This document shows, piece after piece, positions 20,608-30,197 of a stretch of DNA of 32,267 nucleotides. Position 1 is the first letter of the stretch; each line of letters begins with the position of its first letter. The stretch comes from Saccoglossus kowalevskii (lineage: Eukaryota; Hemichordata; Enteropneusta; Harrimaniidae), in contig NW_003141317.1 of the NCBI RefSeq assembly GCF_000003605.2, positions 299,156-331,422 on the forward strand. The letters are read 5' to 3'. The translations under genes and the position numbers were made by a program. Under the pieces are notes generated by a model, which did not search any database, had not been told where the DNA came from, and worked only from the letters and a program-made list of their open reading frames with translations.

Positions 20608-21330
20608 AATTACAAATTACAATGTATCATATCGTGTTTTGTTATCAACGTCAGAAATGTATTACATGCTTCACATCAATTGTGTCTGGGTCATTCTCCT
20701 TCAACTTGGCCATTTTATTTATTGGTCAACTTTAAAATATATAAGCCAGCATTCTGCAGTTATTTTATAAACTAGCAACAACAAATTCTCTTGTGGTTAT
20801 ATTCTAAAAAAAAATGTCTCAAACAAATAGTGGCCCAGATAGAATAATAATAAACTGTGAGAATGGTATTTTGTAGACAAAAAAATTATAGTTGAATGAG
20901 AGGGGGGGGCATAGCTCAGTATAACCTTTATTTACTCGTCATTTGGAATAATCACTGTATGGGTTATACCATTTGTAGAAATAAAAGGTGATCAGGAGAT
21001 GAACCTATACATATAAGGTGGTGTAGCAGATAGATTTACAGTTTTAATATTTGAATCATTGTATACGATTCTGATTAACGATCACTAACTATAGACTATG
21101 CGTTAGCAAACATTATACATGTGCCTCGTTTACATGATATTTTTATCATCATGGTTGACCTGATTGTTATAGGGCAGAGATTGTTACCAGAGGGGATTTT
21201 TAATAGGCAAAATGTGATGTAATTTCAGTCATTCTGTACATTTGTGTTTTCCGTACAATATTGTGTTTTTGTCAACCAGTTTTTTTTTGTGGCATCATCA
21301 ATTTAAATAAAGTTGAAAATCTTTTTACCC
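20608..21330 (+). other. SUMO1: SUMO1 3' UTR with polyadenylation signals
   Basis: AT-rich sequence after the stop, with AATAAA signals at 20849-20854, 20980-20985 and 21306-21311. The last, followed by a TG/T-rich stretch near 21340-21370, is my preferred main site. The true end needs cDNA. Confidence 0.6.
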
Positions 21331-22129
21331 CTGGCACGTAGTTTTGTAAATTACTGTTTCTGGTTCTGATCGGTGTGATATAACGCGTTACTAATGTGCA
21401 GATTTGTTTGTGGCTTGACTAGTTATTCTTAATCCTACATTGATAGTGATCTTAAAAAGAAACATCTTACTATAATTATGTAATTGGTAATTTAGTAAAA
21501 GCAAATTCACATTTTGTAAATGGAATAAATATAGAAATAAAAAAAAATCATGTACCACAACAGTTTGTGCCTTCAAATGGTTCAGACAGACTGCATTCTC
21601 TGAAGATTTCTCTCAGACAGTGACCAAGTTTTTTCCAACTTTTGGGATTCCATTTTGATTCCAGTAGAGCTTTAAAATCCGTACGCTGGTTCTGGTAACC
21701 AAGTAATTATGGTTTTCAGCACTGCACAAGTTCTGCTTAGGTGAAAATGGTCAGATACAAATTAATAATGTTGTGGTGGTGCCATATACATGTCCACAAA
21801 TATTTATCTATCAGAAAATTACACACTAACTCTTTATTGTCATGAGGCATTCTATGAATAATTACATTTGTGCTGAAAGGATGTGCAAAGCATCTAGAAA
21901 CTTAATGGTAGAAACTGAAAAAAATGATCTTTATTGAAACTCTACTTCAACGCCCATAATTCAGTTTAAAATCAAAACTAAGAATTTCATCAGCTTTCAT
22001 GAATATTCATACGTTTTAAAAAATACCAGTGTGGCATACATTTATCATACATAAATTTTATGCAAACATGTTTACGCAAACAAGCTGTTCTCTGACTGTT
22101 AGGTTTGGGTAGCCAATCAGGCTCAATTT

Positions 22130-22340
22130 TGTAAGTAGCTTTGCATTGTGGATGCACTGTTAATGTGATGTTTCGAGATCCACATGTCAAATTATAATTA
22201 AACTTGGTTGCTCTGGGGTAATCTGCAGACGTGATTAATTGGGATAGAAATTCAAGCATATATTTATCTGATTAACATAAATTAATCATTTTTTGTTGTC
22301 TTGAGAATTACACATCAGATCTCAATGAAACTAACATTAT
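22130..22340 (+). repeat. Diverged fragment of element B core repeat
   Basis: AAACTTGGTTGCTCTGGGGTAAT, a GCAGACxTGATTAAT word and a TTAACATAAATTAATCA line follow the same order as in the 162-bp core unit of element B. Identity is visibly lower than within B. Confidence 0.55.
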
Positions 22341-22599
22341 ATAGGGCGATTGATAATATTTATATATATATACTTAACTGTGTGCCTATTTCTAGAGTTT
22401 TCTTTTCACTTCAATTCTGCAAACCAAATCAATTTCATATTATGCATCACTATATCGGCTGAGAGATTTCTGGTTTGAAAGGCTTGTCTAAATTTTTTTA
22501 ATAATTTTATATATTACTACAATTTCTATGTACAGAAACAAATTTTTTTTTTTTGGCCTTACCAATTGTACTATCTTATTGGGACGTGGCACAAAAGTT

Positions 22600-23850
22600 G
22601 ATGCAGATGACAGAGCGAAGCTGTTCATAAAGATGATTGTCCGTCGTCGTCCATCAACAATTGCATTTTCGACTTCTTCATGAAAACTATCAGGTCAATG
22701 TCTTTGATACTTGGTATGTAGGTAGTGCCTAGTACTTTATGTAGGACATATGCACATGCAGTGGTTTAGCGATTCGATTCAAAATGGCCGAATGGCAGCC
22801 ATCTTGTTTTTTAAAAATGTCGTATTTTGGACATGCTTTATCAGTTTTCATTCAAATTTGGTACATAGATTATACATGTTAGGATACATGTCCTCCGACC
22901 GTCCGTGCATCCATCCATCTGTGCGTCCGGTCGTGCGTCCATCCATCCGGTGTCATATTTCAGAATCTTTTGGACCGGTTCTGTTCATTCTTTGCATGTG
23001 CCTAGTACTTTATGTGGGACATATGCACATGCAGTGGTTTATCGTTTTGATTCAAAATGGCCGACTGGCAGGCATCTTGTTTGTTTTTTCAAATGTGGTA
23101 TCTTGGACATGCTTTTTCAGTTTTTATTCAAATTTGGCACATACTTTATACATGTTAGGATACATGTCCATGATGATTTGTTTCAAATTTGATTGACAGC
23201 CATCTGAATTGTTGGCGTTACTACTATATTTCCAAGATTTATGTACCATTTTCATTCGTATTTGACACATACATCATGTCACTTTGTTTCATAATCAGAT
23301 CGAAGATGCCCGAATAAGGGCTGTTTTTATTTTTGGCCATATTATTATATCTCTGTCACCCATGTATCATTTTCATTGATATTTAGTATGTCATAAATGG
23401 ATACATATACATGTCAAATATGGCCGACTGGCGGCCATCTTATTTGTTTAAAATGTGATAACTTGGACATGCCTTCACTCGTGATCTATGTTTTTCATTG
23501 CTATGTCTTAAACCAATGTCTTTGCTTAAACCGGAGGGGTCGTCACGCAACACGTGTTGATGTAAATAAACAATACGTTGTATACGCCACTTGGGACTCA
23601 AGTTTCAAGGACTAGCTCGCGACAACCCCTCCACTTTAATATGACGAGCACGAAGAGAACTTTCAAAAATTCAGCGGGGACTTTTTCAATGACTTGTTTA
23701 TTTTGTGACTATATCCTAAATTCTCTTCTAAATATTTTTGAAATGCTATACATGTATTCAACATTATCTTGAACACTACTAGTATTTAAATTTGCTACCA
23801 TAAAGTTCTTGTAAGACAGCGGAGTTAATTCGACCATCAGATTGCTTGTC
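22600..23850 (+). mobile_element. Repeat element C, diverged relative of element A
   Basis: The 5' end reads GAAGCTGTTCATAAAGATGA then TTGTCCGTCGTCGTCC, paralleling element A. The 3' end ACAGCGGAGTTAATTCGACC then ATCAGATTGCTTG parallels A's 3' end. The core differs: a unit of about 276 bases occurs twice (near 22733 and 23009), with GGACATATGCACATGCAGTG and ATTCAAAATGGCCGA. A CCATCCATC/GTGCGTCC microsatellite lies at 22905-22960. Open frames here are repeat translations. Boundaries are approximate. Confidence 0.6.
23533..23632. mobile_element. MITE-like 100-bp inverted-repeat element nested in element C
   Basis: The left end GGAGGGGTCGTCACG (23533-23547) pairs with the right end CGCGACAACCCCTCC (23618-23632), 13 of 15 positions. 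A perfect AACACGTGTT palindrome lies at 23549-23558. No clear target-site duplication is seen. No coding capacity. Confidence 0.55.
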
Positions 23851-23869
23851 TCATCTCTCAAATGACTTT

Positions 23870-24820
23870 TCAAAACACATTCTAATATAATCTTACATTA
23901 ATGCTTAAGTTTTACTTGCAAAGCTTCATTTTTCTCGTTTTCCAAAGCAACATTTCCAACAATGTAGACGACCTTCTTGTCAACTCTTGTCTTCATTTCT
24001 GTCTTTTCCGCCATCTAATGGATTTTTTCCAACTCACGACTTTTGTGACTCTAACTATTTTTACACTATCTAAATCATATTTACGACTTTATGGACAGAT
24101 TTTCCTTCTCCCATTTTACTTACCAAACGTTTTGAGCGATTTTCTGAGACGATGACTTAATAACTTACTTTGAAATTCCCGAAGTCTTCAGAAAACTCTC
24201 CAGACTTTCTCAAAATAACGTTTCTAAGTCTGCAGTAGACTTTCTTGGCTTCTCTATATACGTTTTGCATTTTACATCTAATACACGACGTTGCTATCTA
24301 TCTCGCCTTCTAAAGCAACTTTTTGAACTTCGCGGATGATTTTTTCATCCCTCTGCCTGCATTCAACAAATTCCTGCCTTCTAATACAATGTTTTCAATA
24401 GACAACTATTCTGTCTTATTAATTTATATTCTGAACTATTCTGAAAAAAATATACTGCCGTTCAAATCATCTTTTTTTCAAATTTGTAGACGACATTCTA
24501 AATATTTTAAACGAAATTTAGTAATTTTCAAAATCTTTCTAACGTAAGATTACATACTTTGTAGACTTTCCAAAGTTTTGAACCCATTTTCCCGCCTTAC
24601 TGACCAGTCTTACTAACTTTGCAGACGACTTTATTGTTTTCTATATTCATTATCTGAACTTTTAATACCCCTTCTCCGAATTTCAAAGCAAGTTTTTCAC
24701 CTTTGCAGACAACATTCTTGACTTCTCAAAGACGTTTTGGAATTTTAAAAATAGCGGATTTTTTTAAAATTTGCACAAAACGTTTTCATCTCCTCAACTG
24801 AACTTTACAAACAATTTTCC
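23870..24820. repeat. G-poor degenerate repeat region
   Basis: The plus strand is strikingly poor in G and rich in T and C. It repeats a loose GTAGACGAC or GCAGACGAC followed by a T-rich run (near 23964, 24233, 24487, 24560, 24622, 24704). An AAAGCAA word precedes it at 23944, 24312 and 24685, about 370 bases apart. It looks like an old tandem array. The open frames inside lack protein character. Confidence 0.4.
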
Positions 24821-25039
24821 CGCATTCAAATGTCAATGTTCTGACGTAGCAAAGTGGTGAATAACATGCCCAACCATCGATTTTTGTACAAAAGTTGTAT
24901 AAGAAAGTTCAAAAACACAAAACCAACGACTGGTAACAATCGGCAAAACAACTGACATATAACACTGCACAACATGGTCGAATCAGTAAAAAAATATGGA
25001 TTTTCACGGTATACAGGAAGTGATGTCAGGTGTTTCGAT

Positions 25040-25260
25040 AAGAGTGAGCACCTCCTTCCCCAAATGTGGCGCCCGCCATGTATCATAACTTAAAGCGGGG
25101 GAAGTCGTCACCTGCGCATGCGTCAGATGGCCACAGCGTGTCATTGTTTACAAACAAGTGTCTACCCACGAGCCTTTGCATTTTAGCGTGTTGTTATCGT
25201 CGCTTGGGACCCGCGCGTGTGCAGGTGAAGACCCTCCCGCATCAGTCAGGTGATATTGAT
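25040..25260. promoter_or_regulatory. GC-rich patch with NRF1-like and FOX-like motifs
   Basis: This is a local rise in G+C and CpG in an AT-rich setting. It contains TGCGCATGCG (25113-25122, NRF1 type), TGTTTACAAACA (25145-25156, a two-way forkhead-like site) and CGCGCG-like words near 25211. It could be an enhancer or an unannotated promoter. No adjoining exon is recognised. Confidence 0.3.
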
Positions 25261-25735
25261 GCCAACTGTCTCAGCCTGAGTGTTACTGTCTTTAGCAATA
25301 GGCTAATTGTATCTGCCAAAAAAAAAACTTTTGAATGTTAAGGCTAGTCGTTTTCTAAAGAATCCTTGGTTTGGATGTGTGGACGAAAGAAGGCAATGTC
25401 TATTTAAAAAGTCTGGGTTTGTACTTAAGGCTTGCGCATTACGAATGAGCTGACGAATGTGTATCTCAATACAGACAGGATATAGTGAGATATTGCTGTA
25501 AAGGTATGACCCATTGGTGATGGACTTTTTTTAGATGTGTTGGCGCTCATTGGATCATAGTATTGCCTGTGCCTGATTACTAGTATCTTATCCCGAACGT
25601 GTTTTGTTTTATACAGAGATCGATGTGCTTAGCTTCAGTCGAATGCACAATCGGGGGTGTGGGATGATAGCCCACGAGGGGGGGGGGGTACTTGCGAAAA
25701 ATACTAATAGGGGTGTGTATCTGGTTGTTTGAAAC

Positions 25736-26025
25736 CCCTACCCCTCATCAGACAGAAATAAACTCAAATTGCCTCCCCCTTTTCAGACAAACTGTGGATA
25801 TTTGACACCTTTTTCCAGACAGTAAGCTTAAACGGTACAAAGGGAAAAGCAGGTGGACTTGAATTCTCCTGATTGTTGGATCACTCAAGCACTAGAGACA
25901 GTCTTTGGAAAATGTGAACTCCTTTTCAGACAGAAATAATGAAAAAAGGATACCCCCTTTCAGACAGACGGCAAAATAACGTACCCCTTTTCAGACAGAA
26001 GTGGTGAATTTTTAACCCCTTTTGG
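25736..26025 (+). repeat. Interspersed CCCCTTTTCAGACAGAA repeat, about 7 copies
   Basis: Variants of CCCCTTTTCAGACAGAA occur near 25737, 25776, 25806, 25920, 25955 and 25984, with a last CCCCTTTTGG near 26018. Spacing is irregular (about 30-110 bases). G11 and G12 runs flank the block at 25678-25688 and 26138-26149. Confidence 0.75.
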
Positions 26026-26568
26026 CGACACATATACATAAAGCACTTCAATGTGAGTGACATTTAACAGATTGTGTACTTGTCTGAAGCAAAGATACAG
26101 CGACCTTTAGACAAAATAAAAGTACGTTTGATTCGACGGGGGGGGGGGGTACATATGACTTGTCTCATGGGGAGTTGCCCTTAAATGGGTCTCCTTATGT
26201 ATCGGTCTTATTTCTGGTCAAGATAGGTATAAATATCGGTAATATTTTTTCTATTTGGTATATTTACGGGTCCGTACATGAGCAAATATCCCCACCTCAG
26301 ATCCCGGCCTCAGATCTATATATACCTCAACCTGCAAACTAAACAAGGCAATCAACATTTAAACGGAGATTTAACACGGAATAGAAGAGGGCGCACATTC
26401 CTCAGTGAAATATAGAGCAAATACGGTAACCGTTTTATTTGGAATAAACGGTGATGAAATGGTACTTTGGTATAAATATTGGTATAGATTTTGCCACTAT
26501 CCAGGTATAAAAATGGTCACACTTTTGATCACTCAGGGGCACCTCCTTACCCAGCTATGTATCAAATG

Positions 26569-26585
26569 CCCCCCCCCGGGGGGGG
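26569..26585. repeat. C9G8 palindromic homopolymer junction
   Basis: Nine C are followed directly by eight G, a self-complementary tract. It is likely to be unstable and hard to sequence. Confidence 0.9.
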
Positions 26586-27121
26586 ATTCGACATTGAAAG
26601 TGTTTTTTGAAATAGAATAAACGGGACAATTCCGTCTGGGTGTTTGAGCGATGCAACAATTTTTCTCTATTTGTTATATCAACTAAGTTTCAGTACCGCA
26701 TTGTATTGCACATTTGAATGTTTTTGGATTTCGGACTGATTACCACAAAAGGATCATTTCGGATTTTCTTGGGATCACCGGTAAAATGTATTCTAGGACA
26801 TTTACATGATTAAAGGTATTACGCAACCCATAATAATTCACATTTTGATCTTTTTCGTGAGTTTAGTAGTTGTGTTCGAAAATTACATGCAACCGTAAAG
26901 TTATTGTTGTATTGAAATGTAATGTTACGAATCTATAATATAGACCTGGTAAATATGTTGATTGATGAAGAATTGTATCATATCAAATATTTGTAACTGT
27001 AATTTCATACTCAGTCGCAAAGAATTATTATATTGACACATGCTTTAAAAACATAGCGATACCACACGAAACGATTTTTCGCAGCAAACCATGCATGCAA
27101 TTATCTTTCTCGGTTTGTTAC

Positions 27122-27781
27122 ACAGAGGTGGCGGCACGAAATTTTGCATGGGGGGGGGGGTCTGCTCACCAACCTCGCGCCGAAGGCTCGACCTTACTAG
27201 GAGGTCCAAGCATGCACCTCCTTACAAGTTTTGAAATCTAGACCGTTTTGAACCGCAAAAACCGTTTTCTTCTATTCGGACAAAAATCCACATGGAATTA
27301 AAGATACATGAACGCATTTACTTTTTAATAACGTTGTTTGATTTCTTGTGTTGGTGAAAAAGTTAGTTGAAATAGGATATATTTAAACACGCTGTTCCAT
27401 AACCATAAAACGGCAATCTATCGATAAAACATAACATTCGCTAAATGCGCATGCGCTTATTGTTAACATGCGTATTGGTGTTTTTTTTTTAATTTTTCAT
27501 CAAACGAAACAATACTGTTTGCTGCAAAAACAACATTTTGGTTGACGATAAATCATAATCAATCTCAGTTCTCAACAGCGATACTGCATGCACACACTAA
27601 AATATAATTTATTATGGTGATAGTTCTTTTATTTCAAGATTATCGTGTATTTCTAATGTCATACTTATACAGTAATGATCGCTATTACGGGATATAAGAC
27701 ACTAATGCAAAACTGTTTAATTCATTTAACACTGTATTTGTTCATGTTACAGAGGCGGCGGTACAACATTTTGCATGGAGG
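27122..27781 (+). repeat. Repeated ACAGAGGYGGCGGYAC segment pair
   Basis: The segment starting ACAGAGGTGGCGGCACGAAA (27122) recurs as ACAGAGGCGGCGGTACAACA (27749), each continuing ATTTTGCATGG then a G-rich tract and a TCTGCT word. The two are direct repeats about 627 bases apart and probably two copies of one dispersed repeat. Confidence 0.6.
27446..27456. promoter_or_regulatory. NRF1-like palindrome
   Basis: A perfect TGCGCATGCGC in AT-rich intergenic DNA between the two copies of the GGYGGCGG repeat. Motif match only; no promoter context is seen. Confidence 0.3.
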
Positions 27782-28067
27782 GGCAAGATCTGCTTACTAC
27801 CACCGACCTAATGGGGGGGGGGCATGCTCCCTCCTAAAAAATTATAAAAATAGAAACGCTATTTCCTGCATTTTTAGAGGCAAATTTTGCTGACACCCTA
27901 GAGTTTCAGCTTGAACATTTTTTTGAGGGGGCGACCGCCCCTCTGCCCTAGGTGCATATTAAAGATAATACAATAATGTTAGTGAATACAACTACAGTCT
28001 GAAAAGCGTGGTAAATTCCACCCTTTTTCACCGTTCTAACTGAACCCAGACCCAAGATATCCCTTTT

Positions 28068-28464
28068 GGAATTGCCGGAAACATCGGGAACATGGAAAGA
28101 TATAGGATCAAATTCAAATTCAATCAATTTAAAACATTTAAATCATTAAAATATTCAAGACTTTTCTACAAACGAAATTCAGAAAATCCCGGGGGATACT
28201 CGCTTGAGTTTATCAAAGGTCATGTAGTCAGGCAGCCAATCAGCGGGTGATGAAATATCGTCAGCGGCCATTTTGACTTTCTATGACATTTGACGCCCCA
28301 AGAGTATATTGTATATTGCATTATGATCACGGACGACATTGGAGGAACCCTAACCCCACTAACCCTTAACTTATTTTTTCATTTTTTTTTCAATTTTGGT
28401 CACTGCCAATTTCAACTTTTTCTGTTTCCGAGGTTTCAATGTTTCCGAGGTTTCCGGCAATTCC
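28068..28464. mobile_element. Possible foldback element with 28-bp inverted repeats
   Basis: The segment 28068-28095 (starting GGAATTGCCGGAAACAT) is the inverse of 28437-28464 (ending GTTTCCGGCAATTCC) with about four mismatches. The right arm overlaps a tandem GTTTCCGAGG duplication. No target duplication was found. Confidence 0.5.
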
Positions 28465-29198
28465 ACTCTAGGCTTTATTCGAATTGTTTCCAAATCAAAG
28501 ATAATGATGAATTATGTAAAAAACCCACAAGCATGCAAATTTCTGGGTTATTTTTAAAAATGCCATTATTAATAAATATCCTAAAAGTAGGATAATAAGT
28601 GAGTGTACTTGGCCAATGTATTTCAGACATAGCCTCAGCTGTATGTATCTGATTAGAATAATATCCCAGTTGTTTTGATTATTTTAAATATGTATTTTAT
28701 TATTCTTCGCATATTTAATTTAACTGTCATTTATTATTTATAATTTAATGGAATTTTAAAAATAGTAATTGGTAATAAGATGTCAAGGTTCATACTAATG
28801 TTTTATTACATCTTGATATTTGAATCTGTTGTTCGCTGCTACAATAAATTTATAACAAAAACTAAAAAGTTATACATGTACAGACAAGCAACATATCGTA
28901 TATTTCGGTGTAATTGCAGACCATATCGCAATTCAAAATCATTCTGCGTTGTGAGATTGCTATGTCCGAATCGAACCGTGATCGAACTCAACTCCGCCAA
29001 TCACAAATCCCAGAGATTAACACGTGATTAACAGTGACAGACGGGGTGTTACACAATGGCGAATAGCAACATTGTCATAGGTGATAACCTGAAAACATTC
29101 ACACTGCCTCGGGATTTAAAATGATAGGGAATTTCGTTCATTGGAACAAAAGGTGATAACTTATCAAGCCTATTCACACTACTTTAACTTTAGAAAGT

Positions 29199-29207
29199 AA
29201 AAAAAAA
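29199..29207 (-). terminator. Pol III terminator (T9) of tRNA-Asn
   Basis: Nine A on the plus strand, thus T9 on the coding strand, starting 7 bases after the tRNA 3' end. Confidence 0.85.
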
Positions 29208-29213
29208 TATTGG

Positions 29214-29230
29214 CGTCCCTGGGTGGGCTC

Positions 29231-29281
<51 letters not shown>

Positions 29282-29287
29282 AGAGAC
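29214..29287 (-). tRNA. tRNA-Asn (anticodon GTT)
   Basis: A complete 74-base tRNA on the minus strand. The acceptor stem GTCTCTG pairs with CAGGGAC with the G-U pair expected, followed by discriminator G. The A box is TGGCGCAATCGG and the B box GGTTCGAGCCC. The anticodon loop is CTGTTAA with anticodon GTT. To my recollection it is the same as, or nearly the same as, the human tRNA-Asn-GTT sequence. There is no intron and no encoded CCA. It should be transcribed by Pol III leftward, ending in the T9 run just downstream. Confidence 0.98.
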
Positions 29288-29639
29288 AACCATGGTGAGA
29301 TACGTCAAAGCTTAATATTTGAATAGTTTGACTAGGTGTGTGCTTATTTTGCATTTTAATTTATGTGTTTGGTAACATTTACTATTTACATATCAACTCC
29401 AATCATTGTCTGTTGTCATCTACGACGAATTAACAATTTCAAGATCGTTGCAGTGTCTCTAATGTTAGATCGTTTTACGGTTCTATATTTGCGCGACGTT
29501 ATTTTTACAGAACGAATATATGTATATGTTAATGTATTAAAAGTTTTTCAGTGTCTATAATTGTGAATTACTGATTTACATTACTTCAAACTAAAGAAAA
29601 TGTGTCAATTTACCTCTTAAAAAATCAAAACCTTTCAAC

Positions 29640-29798
29640 ATAATATATTGTCTCGCGAACAAGCCTGTCTAGTTGAATATTCATGAGGCCGAACTTGTCA
29701 CGTGTTTGCTGTACGTCTAATGTACCACAATGGCGAGTTCTTGTTTAGTGTATTGATTTGATAAATATTCAGGTGTGCAGTTGGTTGTTTCTTTCTTC
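29640..29798 (+). promoter_or_regulatory. Putative MSL1 promoter and 5' UTR
   Basis: TCTCGCGA (29651-29658, the core of the TCTCGCGAGA housekeeping promoter element), a CACGTG E-box (29699-29704) and an ACAATGGCG sequence (near 29727, YY1-like on the minus strand) lie within 150 bases of the MSL1 ATG. No TATA box is seen. A start site near 29660-29730 is inferred. Confidence 0.45.
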
Positions 29799-30197
29799 AT
29801 GGCCCCGGGAAACATGAAATCGGATATCATAGGACCCCAACGCATGAAGATCGACGGTCGGCAGGGATTACTTCGTAAGAATATGTCTAGAAACTCAGCG
29901 GTTTTGGGCGAAATGCCGTCCAGTGTGCAGCATTCAAATCACAGTGACAATAACACTAACAGCAAGGCGTTTACCCAGGACATTTCAAATTTGAAGGAAT
30001 TGTGTGTAGCAAAGGGAACGCCGAAGTCGACAAACGATCGTAGCTTATATGATGATGAGGAGAGAACTCGCATGGAATCACAAATTAAACACTTGAAAGA
30101 ATTGTTGCTACTCCATCTCGATATCATACAACAACAACAGGAGCAATTACTCGCCAAAGATCGAGAGAATAAAAACCTTCGGAGCGAAAAAGAAACG
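29799..30197 (+). CDS. MSL1: MSL1 exon 1 coding part
   Basis: 133 residues, phase 0. The donor is ACG|GTTCGT, with an unusual T at +3. It is chosen because it joins SEKET to LKCRLERM with no gap against the family, whereas the nearby GTTGAG donor breaks the frame. The open frame runs only two codons further before TGA. Confidence 0.85.

Larger units (their letters stand above)
21331..29198. other. Intergenic region between SUMO1 and the tRNA gene
   Basis: 7.9 kb without a recognised protein gene. It holds element C, the nested 100-bp element, the G-poor region, the CAGACAG block, the poly-G runs and the inverted-repeat element listed separately. The 28290-28595 and 28780-29031 open frames have no recognisable motif. 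A GAGGGGGCG/CGCCCCTC hairpin lies at 27925-27943. Confidence 0.65.

Noticed and set aside
22750-23196. 148-codon open frame and its overlapping partner at 22905-23192
   Set aside because: Both fall in element C and its 276-bp core and CCATCCATC microsatellite; the peptide repeats with the DNA unit.
25066-25341. 91-codon open frame in the GC-rich patch
   Set aside because: An overlapping antisense frame exists, composition explains the length, and no splice partner or domain is evident.
28290-28595. 101-codon open frame
   Set aside because: It runs through the tandem GTTTCCGAGG duplication and the inverted-repeat arm; low-complexity Phe-rich peptide without homology.
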